Assembly (NCBI RefSeq): GCF_025399835.1
Contig: NZ_JAODVR010000001.1
Coordinates: 744,001-808,000 of the forward strand
Reading direction: 5' to 3'
DNA from: Haloarchaeobius sp. HME9146
GTDB lineage: Archaea > Halobacteriota > Halobacteria > Halobacteriales > Natrialbaceae
Length of the DNA: 64,000 nucleotides
Of this stretch, positions 18,850 through 26,416 are shown piece by piece. Both the position numbers and the translations under genes were made by a program. Position 1 is the first letter of the stretch, and every line of letters starts with the position of its first letter. The notes beneath the pieces were generated by a model. The model did no database searches, was not told the origin of the DNA, and saw nothing but the letters and a program-made list of their open reading frames with translations.

Positions 18850-20037
18850 ATGCAGGATATCTGGGATGTCATCGACGTTGATACCTATCTCGCGTCGATC
18901 GTCAACGAGGACAATATTGAGGAACACCTGATCCAAGAAGCCCGATGGAAGGTATCTTACCGAGACACTCAGTTCAATCAGCGTGGTATGATGGACCGGT
19001 ACCACCGTGCCATGGAACTTGACGAAAGATCTCTGGACTGGGAGGACCTCGGTGTCTCCGACCAAGCTATCGAAACCCTAGGAAATAACGGCATCACACA
19101 ACAGCAGCTGCACCAGTTCTTTGCCCACCCGACCATCCTCACAGCAAACAACAACCTGTTCGAACACTACCGAACCCTTGCCGGTGTCTCCGACAACCGG
19201 CTCCGCGACATAGGAAGTGTCCGGTCCGCCGTTCGCCAGCTTCGGAACGACAACCAGAGGGTCACAGAAACCGAGGAACTCCGCCGGCTTTGTAGGTTCT
19301 TCAACTCCTTGATTAGCACATGGGCATCCAGCCTCACCGACGACGATCCAGAGGCACGGGCCCTGATTAGCGTTGCTTTGACCGAGGGCTCGGCAATCGA
19401 AGGTTCCTCGCGGAACGCTGGTGGGAGAAAAGCCGTGGTCAATGTTGGATCTGTTATCGTTGAGGACCTGTGGGAGCACGACCAATTGGAGTCGTTCCGG
19501 TTCAAACTCACATCTGGCGATAGCTTCAAAACCGTACCGGTCTCCTTAGTCGGAGAGGAACACACCATATCGGAGATCTCCGGTGCATACGCCATTGAGA
19601 AAATCACTGCAACCAACGGTGGTGAGGTTGCGTTCACCGAGCCTGATATGATCGTGCGGTCTCCACGGGGTGTTGAGGGATTCGGCGAGATCAAGGACCG
19701 AAAGGACACCAGCAACCAGTGGGAGGGTTGGCTACCGCTAATCAGAAGTAAACTTGAGGACTTCAAGGATCGGAACCCAGATGCGAAACGGATTATGATC
19801 CAGCCAGTCTATACCGAACGCATGATCCACGGTGAGCGCGGTAGTGATGCACGGGACGTCGGAATCCGCGACTTCATTCTGGAAGACGACCTGCTGGATG
19901 TCCCGTTCAACATGAGCCAGATGCTCGCAGACGAAGACGTCAGAGACTTCTTCGGTAGCTACATCCGCTACCTCATGGGTCTGACTGACAGCTTCGAGTA
20001 TCGACGGGTACCAGAAACAGCCGACTCTCAGGGTTAG
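18850..20037 (+). CDS. PD-(D/E)XK restriction endonuclease (putative)
   Basis: A 395-residue protein without signal or membrane segment. A PD-(D/E)XK active site is visible as EPDMIVRSPRGVEGFGEIKD, giving Pro265-Asp266 and Glu280-X-Lys282. The N-terminal 200 residues are helical and unlike any family I can name. The gene converges on the C5-cytosine methyltransferase, and the two overlap by 4 bases at their stop codons, a common type II restriction-modification layout. It should cleave the sequence that the methyltransferase protects. The recognition site cannot be told from sequence. It uses fewer GC-rich codons than flanking chromosomal genes. Confidence 0.75.
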   Translation: MQDIWDVIDVDTYLASIVNEDNIEEHLIQEARWKVSYRDTQFNQRGMMDRYHRAMELDERSLDWEDLGVSDQAIETLGNNGITQQQLHQFFAHPTILTANNNLFEHYRTLAGVSDNRLRDIGSVRSAVRQLRNDNQRVTETEELRRLCRFFNSLISTWASSLTDDDPEARALISVALTEGSAIEGSSRNAGGRKAVVNVGSVIVEDLWEHDQLESFRFKLTSGDSFKTVPVSLVGEEHTISEISGAYAIEKITATNGGEVAFTEPDMIVRSPRGVEGFGEIKDRKDTSNQWEGWLPLIRSKLEDFKDRNPDAKRIMIQPVYTERMIHGERGSDARDVGIRDFILEDDLLDVPFNMSQMLADEDVRDFFGSYIRYLMGLTDSFEYRRVPETADSQG

Positions 20038-21167
20038 TCGCTGAAGGCGTTCTCCAACGTCGCCTGCCGCGCACCTTTCTCCTCGATCGGATACCATTGC
20101 TTGACCTCTTCCGCAATCGCTTCCCCCAGTTTCGGCGGCACCGCGTTCCCATTCTGTTCATACCACGAGATAAATGAGCCCTGGAACTCCCAGTCGTCGG
20201 GGAATGACTGCAGCCGAGCTGCTTCACGGACAGTGATGTTCCGGTTCTGCTCCGGGTGGACGTACCGGCCGCATGACGGTGTCGAAGATTTTCGGGTTAT
20301 CGTACCGGCCGGTCGGTCCCAGTGCATCCGGCCATACGTATCACAGAACGATCCCAGATCGCCGTTTTCGGCCCTTTTCTTCATTGAGTCCAGCCAGTAC
20401 TCGTCCTGATATGGTTCGGGAATATCCATCCAGGACCCGCCGTCATTCGGAACCAGGTCCAACATTTTGACGATTCGATCGGTGTGGTTGGGGGCCCGAT
20501 GCATCGGATCGTCCGGATCCTCTTCCCCGGCCTTAACGGGTGGCAGATCCTCGATTGCATCCCGAACTGTACGGTGGTCATCAACGTTTGGACTAGGTAG
20601 CTCAACTTTACGGCTGTCTTTTCGAGCAATGATAATTGCCCGGTTCCGGCGTTGCGGCACCCCGAAGTCTGCCGCGTTAAGAATATCTGACTTGACTAGA
20701 TAGCCGGCGTCTTTCAGAATCTCGTAGGTCCGGTTCCAGTACTTCTCCTTCGATCCCCGGATCAGTTCGGGAACATTTTCCATGACGAAAAACTCGGGTT
20801 CCATCTCGACAGCGAGCTCAGCGCTGAACGAAACCAGCGTGTTCCGCTCGTCATGGTCATAGTCATCCTTGTTACGGTGCTGGCTGAAACCCTGGCATGG
20901 CGCACAGGAGATCAGGACATCTAATTCTCCCTTGCTGACACCGAACTCGTCAAGGAGGCCGTCAGCAGTGTAATTTGTAATATCTCCAATAATTGGTTCG
21001 GTCCCGATGTTGTGCCCGTAAGTTTCACAGGCGTTTTCGTTCTGATCGATTGCGCCGACGCAGTCGAATCCCACCTGTTCGAAACCCTGGCTCATACCGC
21101 CGCACCCGCTGAAAAGGTCTACGTATTGAAGGTCGTCCAGTTCGTCAGTGACGTTTCTATCCGACAT
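20034..21167 (-). CDS. DNA (cytosine-5-)-methyltransferase
   Basis: A C5 methyltransferase with the ordered motifs intact. Motif I is DLFSGCGGMSQGFEQ, and motif IV APCQGFS holds catalytic Cys91. Motif VI is ENV (130-132), motif VIII QRRNRAIII, motif IX REAARLQSFPDDW and motif X GNAVPP. I start at ATG 21167 (MSDRNVTDE), because TTATAA at about 21204 would place transcription start near 21180, downstream of the other in-frame ATG at 21197. From 21167 the protein has 377 residues; the longer form has 387. It is the modification partner of the convergent nuclease and generates 5-methylcytosine in the host DNA. Confidence 0.95.
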   Translation of the reverse strand: MSDRNVTDELDDLQYVDLFSGCGGMSQGFEQVGFDCVGAIDQNENACETYGHNIGTEPIIGDITNYTADGLLDEFGVSKGELDVLISCAPCQGFSQHRNKDDYDHDERNTLVSFSAELAVEMEPEFFVMENVPELIRGSKEKYWNRTYEILKDAGYLVKSDILNAADFGVPQRRNRAIIIARKDSRKVELPSPNVDDHRTVRDAIEDLPPVKAGEEDPDDPMHRAPNHTDRIVKMLDLVPNDGGSWMDIPEPYQDEYWLDSMKKRAENGDLGSFCDTYGRMHWDRPAGTITRKSSTPSCGRYVHPEQNRNITVREAARLQSFPDDWEFQGSFISWYEQNGNAVPPKLGEAIAEEVKQWYPIEEKGARQATLENAFSD

Positions 21168-21331
21168 CGATTCTTCAACTGTATTTTCACCGGGCATGTG
21201 TCTTATAACCTCTGCTGTTGACGGGTCCTAGTGGTAAAGAACTTTCTAGTATTATTCGACTCAAAAGTCCAATTAGGCCTTCAAGCGCTCTTTCGTGCAA
21301 TTATTACAATAGAGGCATCCAGTGCCTATGT

Positions 21332-21511
21332 ATGGAAAAATACTTGCTCAACGTGACCACAATCCAGCAGGGCCATAAGATGCAGCTGGTGAAAGAGGTC
21401 CGCGAGAAATGGGGTGAGGACATGACAGAACCGGGTGGTAAGATCGCGTTCTACGAAGATGACGACGGTAACATCATTATTGAACCCGCGGGTAAGCCTG
21501 GCGAGGATTGA
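21332..21511 (+). CDS. AbrB-like small protein
   Basis: A 59-residue protein starting MEKYLLNVTTIQQGHKMQL, followed by VREKWGEDMTEPGGKIAFYE and DDGNIIIEPAG. The pattern of a beta strand, a Lys-rich turn, a 'gdkv'-like acidic stretch and a final strand fits the AbrB/MazE DNA-binding fold. It overlaps the glycosylase gene as TGATG, so the two are translated together. It is a candidate regulator of the restriction-modification genes, divergent from the methyltransferase. Alternatively it is an orphan antitoxin-like protein; no toxin gene is adjacent. Confidence 0.65.
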   Translation: MEKYLLNVTTIQQGHKMQLVKEVREKWGEDMTEPGGKIAFYEDDDGNIIIEPAGKPGED

Positions 21512-22302
21512 TGAACGCGACCGCAACGTTACCGTTCGGTCAAACCACAACAAGCTACGAGGAGCTACTGGACACTACCGATATCGATGCGGCCTCGGAT
21601 ATCGCATCCAACTTCGGAGTTACCGACCCGAAAGCTTCGACTGACGCATTTCTTCGGCAGGTACCCCACCTGCTCTCCTGGCTTGCAGAATACGGTCGCC
21701 AGTATCCATGGAGGGACACGAAAGACCCATGGAAGGTGTATCTTACCGAGATACTGCTACAACGTACCAACGGTAACGCTGTTGCTACCATCTACGACGA
21801 TGTCCTTGATCGCTTCCCGTCGCCATGTAGTCTTGACCGTGCAACAGATGAAGAGATCCAGCAAGTCGTCTACTCATTAGGATTGGTCGATAACCGTGTA
21901 AAGACCCTACGCAGTATCGGAACCACGTTCTGCAACGAATACAATAATAACGTCCCCGATGCACTTGAGAAGCTCAAAGAACCGTGGGGCGTCGGAAACT
22001 ACTCCGCACGAGCTACCCAGCTGTTTGCCAGAGACCGAGCACTTGCCCTGGTCGACGCAAATATTATAAGAGTCATCGAGCGGGTTCTGGATTTAGAGAT
22101 GCCCCAACAACCCCACAAAGACGACGATGTATACCGGTTCATGGAAGCTCTGACGCCGGATACACCGGAATTGGCCCGCGCATTCAACCTGGCACTGCTC
22201 GACCTCGGTGCCCTCATATGTACACCGACCAATCCAGCATGCGAATCGTGCCCTATTAACGAGTGCTGCACATACTATATGAAAACAAAGCTGGTCAAGT
22301 GA
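21511..22302 (+). CDS. T:G / U:G mismatch DNA glycosylase, Mig-type (HhH-GPD, FeS)
   Basis: A 263-residue member of the endonuclease III/MutY superfamily. The helix-hairpin-helix reads WGVGNYSARA. The position that is Lys in endonuclease III is Tyr164, as in the thermophilic archaeal Mig enzyme that removes T from T:G. The catalytic Asp182 follows in ALVDANIIRVIERV. Four cysteines (237, 244, 247, 253) match the C-X6-C-X2-C-X5-C FeS cluster. An N-terminal 45-residue extension is unassigned. The start at ATG 21511 is set by the TGATG overlap. Next to a C5 methyltransferase its likely job is to repair T:G mismatches left by deamination of 5-methylcytosine, the role that Vsr plays in bacteria. 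Confidence 0.88.
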   Translation: MNATATLPFGQTTTSYEELLDTTDIDAASDIASNFGVTDPKASTDAFLRQVPHLLSWLAEYGRQYPWRDTKDPWKVYLTEILLQRTNGNAVATIYDDVLDRFPSPCSLDRATDEEIQQVVYSLGLVDNRVKTLRSIGTTFCNEYNNNVPDALEKLKEPWGVGNYSARATQLFARDRALALVDANIIRVIERVLDLEMPQQPHKDDDVYRFMEALTPDTPELARAFNLALLDLGALICTPTNPACESCPINECCTYYMKTKLVK

Positions 22303-22305
22303 TCT

Positions 22306-22728
22306 ATGAAGTACTTCTGGCTCAATCAAAAGGACTCAGATAGCAGTCCATACAAGGACGAGGAGGGACAGGTCTACCACTACCGTGAGTACACACCGGG
22401 CTACAAGCAACTTTCGACTGGTGACCGGTTCGTCTACTACCGACCTGGCAAACATGTCTTGTTCGGGACCGGAACAATCGGAGATGTCGAACAACGGGAG
22501 TGGGGCATGGGAGATGGGACAGAAACCCACATCGAGTACTACGCCCACATCGAGAACTATCGGCCGTTCGACCCTGAACTCAATGTCAGGGAGATTAAGA
22601 ACCAGATATCGTTCCTTCAGGACCGCAATGGACTATCTGGAGTACCGCAAAATAGTATCCGCCGTCTCGATAAAGATGATTTCTTGACAATTATTGAAGC
22701 GGCTGGTGTCGAACTGTTCGATGTCTAA
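22306..22728 (+). CDS. EVE/PUA-like domain protein (possible modified-base reader)
   Basis: A 140-residue protein beginning MKYFWLNQKDSDSSPYKDEE. It has a beta-rich core (QLSTGDRFVYYRPGKHVLFG, then GTGTIGDVE) that resembles EVE/PUA-type domains found alone or fused to restriction endonucleases, where they bind modified bases. The last 40 residues are helical (VREIKNQISFLQDRNGLSG). It starts 3 bases after the glycosylase stop and is in the same operon. A role in sensing 5-methylcytosine or in guiding the glycosylase is possible but inferred only from context. No nuclease motif is seen. Confidence 0.6.
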   Translation: MKYFWLNQKDSDSSPYKDEEGQVYHYREYTPGYKQLSTGDRFVYYRPGKHVLFGTGTIGDVEQREWGMGDGTETHIEYYAHIENYRPFDPELNVREIKNQISFLQDRNGLSGVPQNSIRRLDKDDFLTIIEAAGVELFDV

Positions 22729-22801
22729 ACTGATTGGCCCTATTGGAATAGTTAAAATTACGGTGTGGATAGTCGCGAGAAAGATAACAAATGTAGACAT
22801 T

Positions 22802-24034
22802 CTATTCGCCGACTCTCATTCGTTCGAGAAGCGCCGTCTTCACGTCCGGGTCGTCGAGGAGGCTGTCAATGGTCTCGATTTTCTCTCGTATGCTTGTGTC
22901 CTCCGGGTCCGTTTCGGCGTAGTCCTGTTTCACGTCGTCCTGTATTTCCTCAACCTGGCTGCCGCCTCAACGCGCATGGCTTGACCACAGCGGGAACAGA
23001 AGTGCGCTCGCGCTTCTCCTAATACCCACACCGGGGGACAGGGAACCGGTCCGATATGCTCGGTCTCCCTTCGTCGACATCGAGACCATGGAGCCTCGCC
23101 AGTTCGTTGTCGGTGTCCTCGCCGAAGATGGTAACGTACCGGCTGGCGGTCGCGAACCGCGGACCCACCCGTGTCGCTGTTTGAGGTGTGCCTGGCTCAG
23201 CCCTTTGCTGGCGTGGTAACTCGCGCTACTCTTGCGGAAGTTCGTCAGCGTCACCGGTTTGCCCACGCCGGCGCGGTCGGCCGGCTTCTTGAACATCTTA
23301 GTGAGCAGCCGATAACTGATACCCTCGGGCTCGGTCAGTTTCGACCACAGTGGGGCGTCGAGGTCCGACGGCTCGGGGTGTTCGTCGAGCCAGTCGCGCA
23401 CGTAGGGGGACGCTCGGAATCAGTAGTACCGTCCGGCTGCTTTCCGCCGGCCGTCACCCGGAGTCCGTGTTCGTGGTCCGTGACGTCCCCGACGGTGAGG
23501 TCGCTGAACTCGAACCCATGAAGCCCAGCGTCGAACTGGAGTGCAATAGCAGCGGCATCGCGCCTTGTTTTGTCGGCTCAATCATCGGGATGACGTCCTT
23601 GTTCCAATCGAGCATGTTCCCAGGCTTGGGTGCCGGGTCGTAGTTCCTCGACGTACTGGATGGAATCCAGTTGAGGGAAGCGGGCGGTTCGTCGGGGTCG
23701 CCCCCCACGCCGTCGTCGGTGACACGGCAGCCGAACACTTTCAGCGCCACACGGTAGTCCTGATTTATTTCCTCGGTGTTGTAGCCCCGATTAATCCAGC
23801 GAACGATGGCCTCGGCGTCCGGTTTTTCGATCAGCGCCGTGTTAATGCTGCCCACCCGTTTCGCGATGGTGAGAACGTGGCGTAGCAGTTTGACGTGCCG
23901 GTAGGTGGAGTAGTTCGAGTGCAACAGCGTCAGCGCGTCGTCGAACGCCGGAGGGCGTCACGGTCGTCCTCGCTAACGTCGGCTTCCTCTATTCGGTCGC
24001 GTAGGTTTTTTAGTTGGACCTCCAGGGAAGTCAT
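22802..24034 (-). pseudogene. tyrosine integrase gene broken by several frameshifts
   Basis: The start ATG is at 24034 (MTSLEVQLKNLRDRIEEADV). Coding-like pieces follow in changing frames. LHSNYSTYRHVKLLRHVLTI belongs to the core-binding domain and DAAAIALQFDAGLHGFEFSD to the start of the catalytic domain. YRLLTKMFKKPADRAGVGK, TNFRKSSASYHASKG and RFASRYVTIFG hold the Arg and Tyr regions. A zinc-ribbon-like FCSRCGQAM and the tail LLDDPDVKTALLERM end at TAG 22802. Frame changes occur near 23955, 23560, 23410, 23160 and 22950. It is the integrase of the surrounding element and lies next to attR. Confidence 0.85.
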
Positions 24035-24099
24035 GATTACCCTACGTGACCACTTCAAATATCGTTACTAATTGGCCTTGAGCTCGACTTATTTAGCCA

Positions 24100-24121
24100 G
24101 TTCAGGGCCGGCCCTTGGCTT
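24100..24121 (+). repeat. attR: partial copy of the tRNA-Cys 3' end
   Basis: GTTCA-GGG-CCGGCCCTTGGCTT matches attL at 17904-17925 in 19 of 22 positions, with the last 14 bases exact. The following TCTTTCG is T-rich, as expected for the original tRNA trailer now displaced by 6.2 kb. GC content rises again right after it. Confidence 0.85.
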
Positions 24122-24192
24122 CTTTCGAATTCGATTCGTGAGCGACCGGTCTCGACTTCAGGCCGCGTCGTGGCGACAAATCTTCCGAGTCG

Positions 24193-25239
24193 TCACGCCC
24201 AGTCGAGCCCGCTCGGCTCGACCGGCGCAGGCAACGGACTCGTCGGCAGCTCCGCGTCTAGCTCGGGGTCGTTGTACCCGCCGGGGGCCACGTCGTTGGG
24301 GGCGTCGGGGTAGAACAGCGAGGCGAGCGCCTGGATGTGGCCGCGCCCGACCACGAGTTCGAACTGGCCGCCGCCGTACATCGTGATGTCTCGTTCCACG
24401 CAGTAGTCGATGGTGTCGAGCAGGGACTCGACGGTGCCGAACCGCGAGGGTTTGATGTTGAGCCACCGGGGCTCGAACGGGAGGGATTCGACGCTCTCGA
24501 TGCCGGTGATGGGGTAGTCCCAGCTGACGCGGGCTTCGTGGTCGTCGAAGATGTGTCGAGTGTCGTCGGTGATCCCAGGGTCTTCGATGACGCTGTCCGG
24601 GAACCCCTCGACGACGCGCCGGTAGAGCTCGGGGTCCGGTTCCTGGTCGACGCTCGTACCCTCGTAGAGGCCCTTGAGGTCGAGGACCCGGACCGCCCCG
24701 GTGTCGGCGAGGCTGGCGACGAGGTCGTCGTCCCAGTCGGGGGTCGGGTCGAGTTTGAACTCGGCGTCGGGGAAGACGCGCTGGATCGCGTCGATGCGGT
24801 CGAACGTCGGCGGGTCGCCGAGGCGGGTGCTGACGATGAAGCGGACGGGGTCGTAGGACCGCCCGAGTGCCTCCCCGAGCGAGGTTCCGGCCTGCTTGAG
24901 CGCGAGGTCGAGGGCGGCGCTCTCGACGGCCCAGCGCCGGTAGTGGTGGGCGGTGTCGCGTTCGGGTGGCTGCGGGAACAGCGAGACGTCGTCGAGGAAA
25001 GCGGAGAACGTTCCGTGCGTGTACGTGCCCGCGAAATCGAAGTCGTGGTTCTCGATGAGGGCGTCGTGGTCCGGGGTGTCGTAGGTGACGTCCTCGCCAC
25101 GGCCGACGTGCCCGTCGCCGTGGAGTTCGAACACCGTCGAGACGCGGGTGAAGTCACTGGAGGTGTCGCGTTCGTGTCGGGTCAGCTCGTAGCTGTCGAT
25201 GTTGAGGGTGAGGTCGGCCAGGGCGTCGTACAGTCCCAT
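24193..25239 (-). CDS. enolase-superfamily protein
   Basis: A 348-residue protein starting MGLYDALADLTLNIDSYEL. A barrel typical of the mandelate racemase/muconate cycloisomerase branch is suggested by spaced motifs: FKLDPTPDW, VRVLDLKGLYEG, SVIEDPG, RWLNIKPSRFG and MYGGGQFELVVGRGHIQALA. These positions correspond to the strand ends that carry metal ligands and acid/base residues. The substrate is unknown. I start at ATG 25239, because the upstream 34 codons of open frame are unlike protein and overlap the promoter of the divergent gene. Confidence 0.75.
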   Translation of the reverse strand: MGLYDALADLTLNIDSYELTRHERDTSSDFTRVSTVFELHGDGHVGRGEDVTYDTPDHDALIENHDFDFAGTYTHGTFSAFLDDVSLFPQPPERDTAHHYRRWAVESAALDLALKQAGTSLGEALGRSYDPVRFIVSTRLGDPPTFDRIDAIQRVFPDAEFKLDPTPDWDDDLVASLADTGAVRVLDLKGLYEGTSVDQEPDPELYRRVVEGFPDSVIEDPGITDDTRHIFDDHEARVSWDYPITGIESVESLPFEPRWLNIKPSRFGTVESLLDTIDYCVERDITMYGGGQFELVVGRGHIQALASLFYPDAPNDVAPGGYNDPELDAELPTSPLPAPVEPSGLDWA

Positions 25240-25371
25240 GGACTGATGATTGGGCAGACAGGGAGAAGGGTCTACCGCCGACCCGGTTCCAGACGGCTGT
25301 TCGCGAGTCGGCGAAAGGGAGCCAGTGACGGTCGGTCTCACCGGTTGAGAGAGTTAGTAATCGTTATACGC

Positions 25372-25388
25372 GGGGCGTACTACGCCCC
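25372..25388. promoter_or_regulatory. 17-bp palindrome before a membrane-protein gene
   Basis: GGGGCGTA-C-TACGCCCC has perfect 8-bp arms around one base and lies 4 bases before ATG 25393. A TATA-like GTTATACG ends just before it. The position between TATA and start codon fits an operator for a repressor, or a hairpin in the mRNA leader. Confidence 0.55.
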
Positions 25389-25392
25389 ACAC

Positions 25393-26250
25393 ATGCAACG
25401 ACGAGCAGCGGCGGCGTACGTCGCTATCTTCCTCGTACTCATAACGGGGGCGTACGCGTTCATCACGATCGCGGAAGCACCCGAGGTGGGTCTCGAGAAC
25501 CCGGATGCCACGTTGAAATCGGGAGACACCATCACGGTCGACGGTCGCCAGTACAACGCGACCGAGGTCTCGGCGAGTGAGTCGTCCGGTGGCGGCCACG
25601 GCGGCGGTGGCGGCGTCACCTACACGGCCAAGCTGGTCTGGGTGAACGAATCCGCGACGGCCTCCGAGACGTGGACGAACAACACGACGGTCACCTTCGA
25701 GGACGCGACCTACCGCGCGTTCATCGCGAACACGTCCTCGCCGAGCGAGGTCACGCTCCGCTGGGAGCCCGGTGACCAGTACAACGCCCAGTGGGTCAAC
25801 GGCACCCAGTACATCGACGGCGACCTCGACAAGCCGGACCGTCAGGCCGTCACCGTCGAGGAGTTCATCGCGTCCTCGAACAACAGCTCCATCCAGACGC
25901 GCACGCTCGACGTCTCCGGGGAGACGATGACGTTCAAGGGCAACCAGAGCACGGTGACGCGCGCACCCGAGACCGTCACCTTCACCTGGACCTCACCCAC
26001 GGAGAACGAGGTCTCGTTCGGCCAGAACGCGAACGTGTCCCTCAACGGTGTCGCGTACGCTGCGCACTTCCCGACCGATGACTCGGTCGAGCTCAAGCGT
26101 GGCGAGTCCGCTCAGCAGTCCCTCGCGGCATCCATCGAGACCCAGCACCGCTTCAAAGAGCGCATCAACGGTGTCTGGGGCGTCGTCCTCGTCGGTGGCA
26201 CCGGCCTCATCCTGCTGGTCGGCTTCGCGTTCCTCCCGCGCAAGGAGTAG
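25393..26250 (+). CDS. membrane-anchored extracellular protein of unknown function
   Basis: A 285-residue protein with one hydrophobic segment at each end: YVAIFLVLITGAYAFITI at residues 9-26 and GVVLVGGTGLILLVGFAFL near the C-terminus, followed by PRKE. The region between is rich in Thr, Asn and Ser with many N-X-S/T sequons and a Gly/His cluster (SSGGGHGGGGG) around residues 65-75. It is probably outside the cell and glycosylated. I do not recognise the family. The start is fixed by the promoter and palindrome immediately upstream; the frame is open further back but covers the divergent gene. Confidence 0.75.
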   Translation: MQRRAAAAYVAIFLVLITGAYAFITIAEAPEVGLENPDATLKSGDTITVDGRQYNATEVSASESSGGGHGGGGGVTYTAKLVWVNESATASETWTNNTTVTFEDATYRAFIANTSSPSEVTLRWEPGDQYNAQWVNGTQYIDGDLDKPDRQAVTVEEFIASSNNSSIQTRTLDVSGETMTFKGNQSTVTRAPETVTFTWTSPTENEVSFGQNANVSLNGVAYAAHFPTDDSVELKRGESAQQSLAASIETQHRFKERINGVWGVVLVGGTGLILLVGFAFLPRKE

Positions 26251-26416
26251 CGCGACTCGTCTTCTTCGGTAGCGACCGTTTCTTCACGGCTCGACTGTGC
26301 TCCCCGAGCCTTGCGTTCGGGACCGTTCTGGGATGTCGAGTCGAACAGACCGGTGTCTCGCCTGGGCTGTCGTCGTGTGTCTCTCCGGCCTCGAAAAAAG
26401 TGTAACAGCGTCGCGG

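Larger units (their letters stand above)
17904..24121. mobile_element. 6.2-kb integrated element in tRNA-Cys carrying an m5C restriction-modification island
   Basis: The element is bounded by a 22-bp near-repeat of the tRNA-Cys 3' end. It carries a decayed tyrosine integrase gene next to the right end (start codon 66 bases from attR) and is visibly lower in GC than the DNA on both sides. Contents in order: broken nuclease gene, PD-(D/E)XK nuclease, C5 methyltransferase, AbrB-like protein, T:G mismatch glycosylase, EVE-like protein, integrase pseudogene. No replication or capsid gene is seen, so this is an integrative island or the remnant of a plasmid or virus. The frameshifted integrase suggests that it can no longer excise by itself. 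Confidence 0.85.

Noticed and set aside
24337-25392. Plus-strand frame extending the membrane-protein gene far upstream
   Set aside because: The extension lies opposite the enolase-superfamily gene and lacks a signal; the promoter and hydrophobic start at 25393 fix the real N-terminus.
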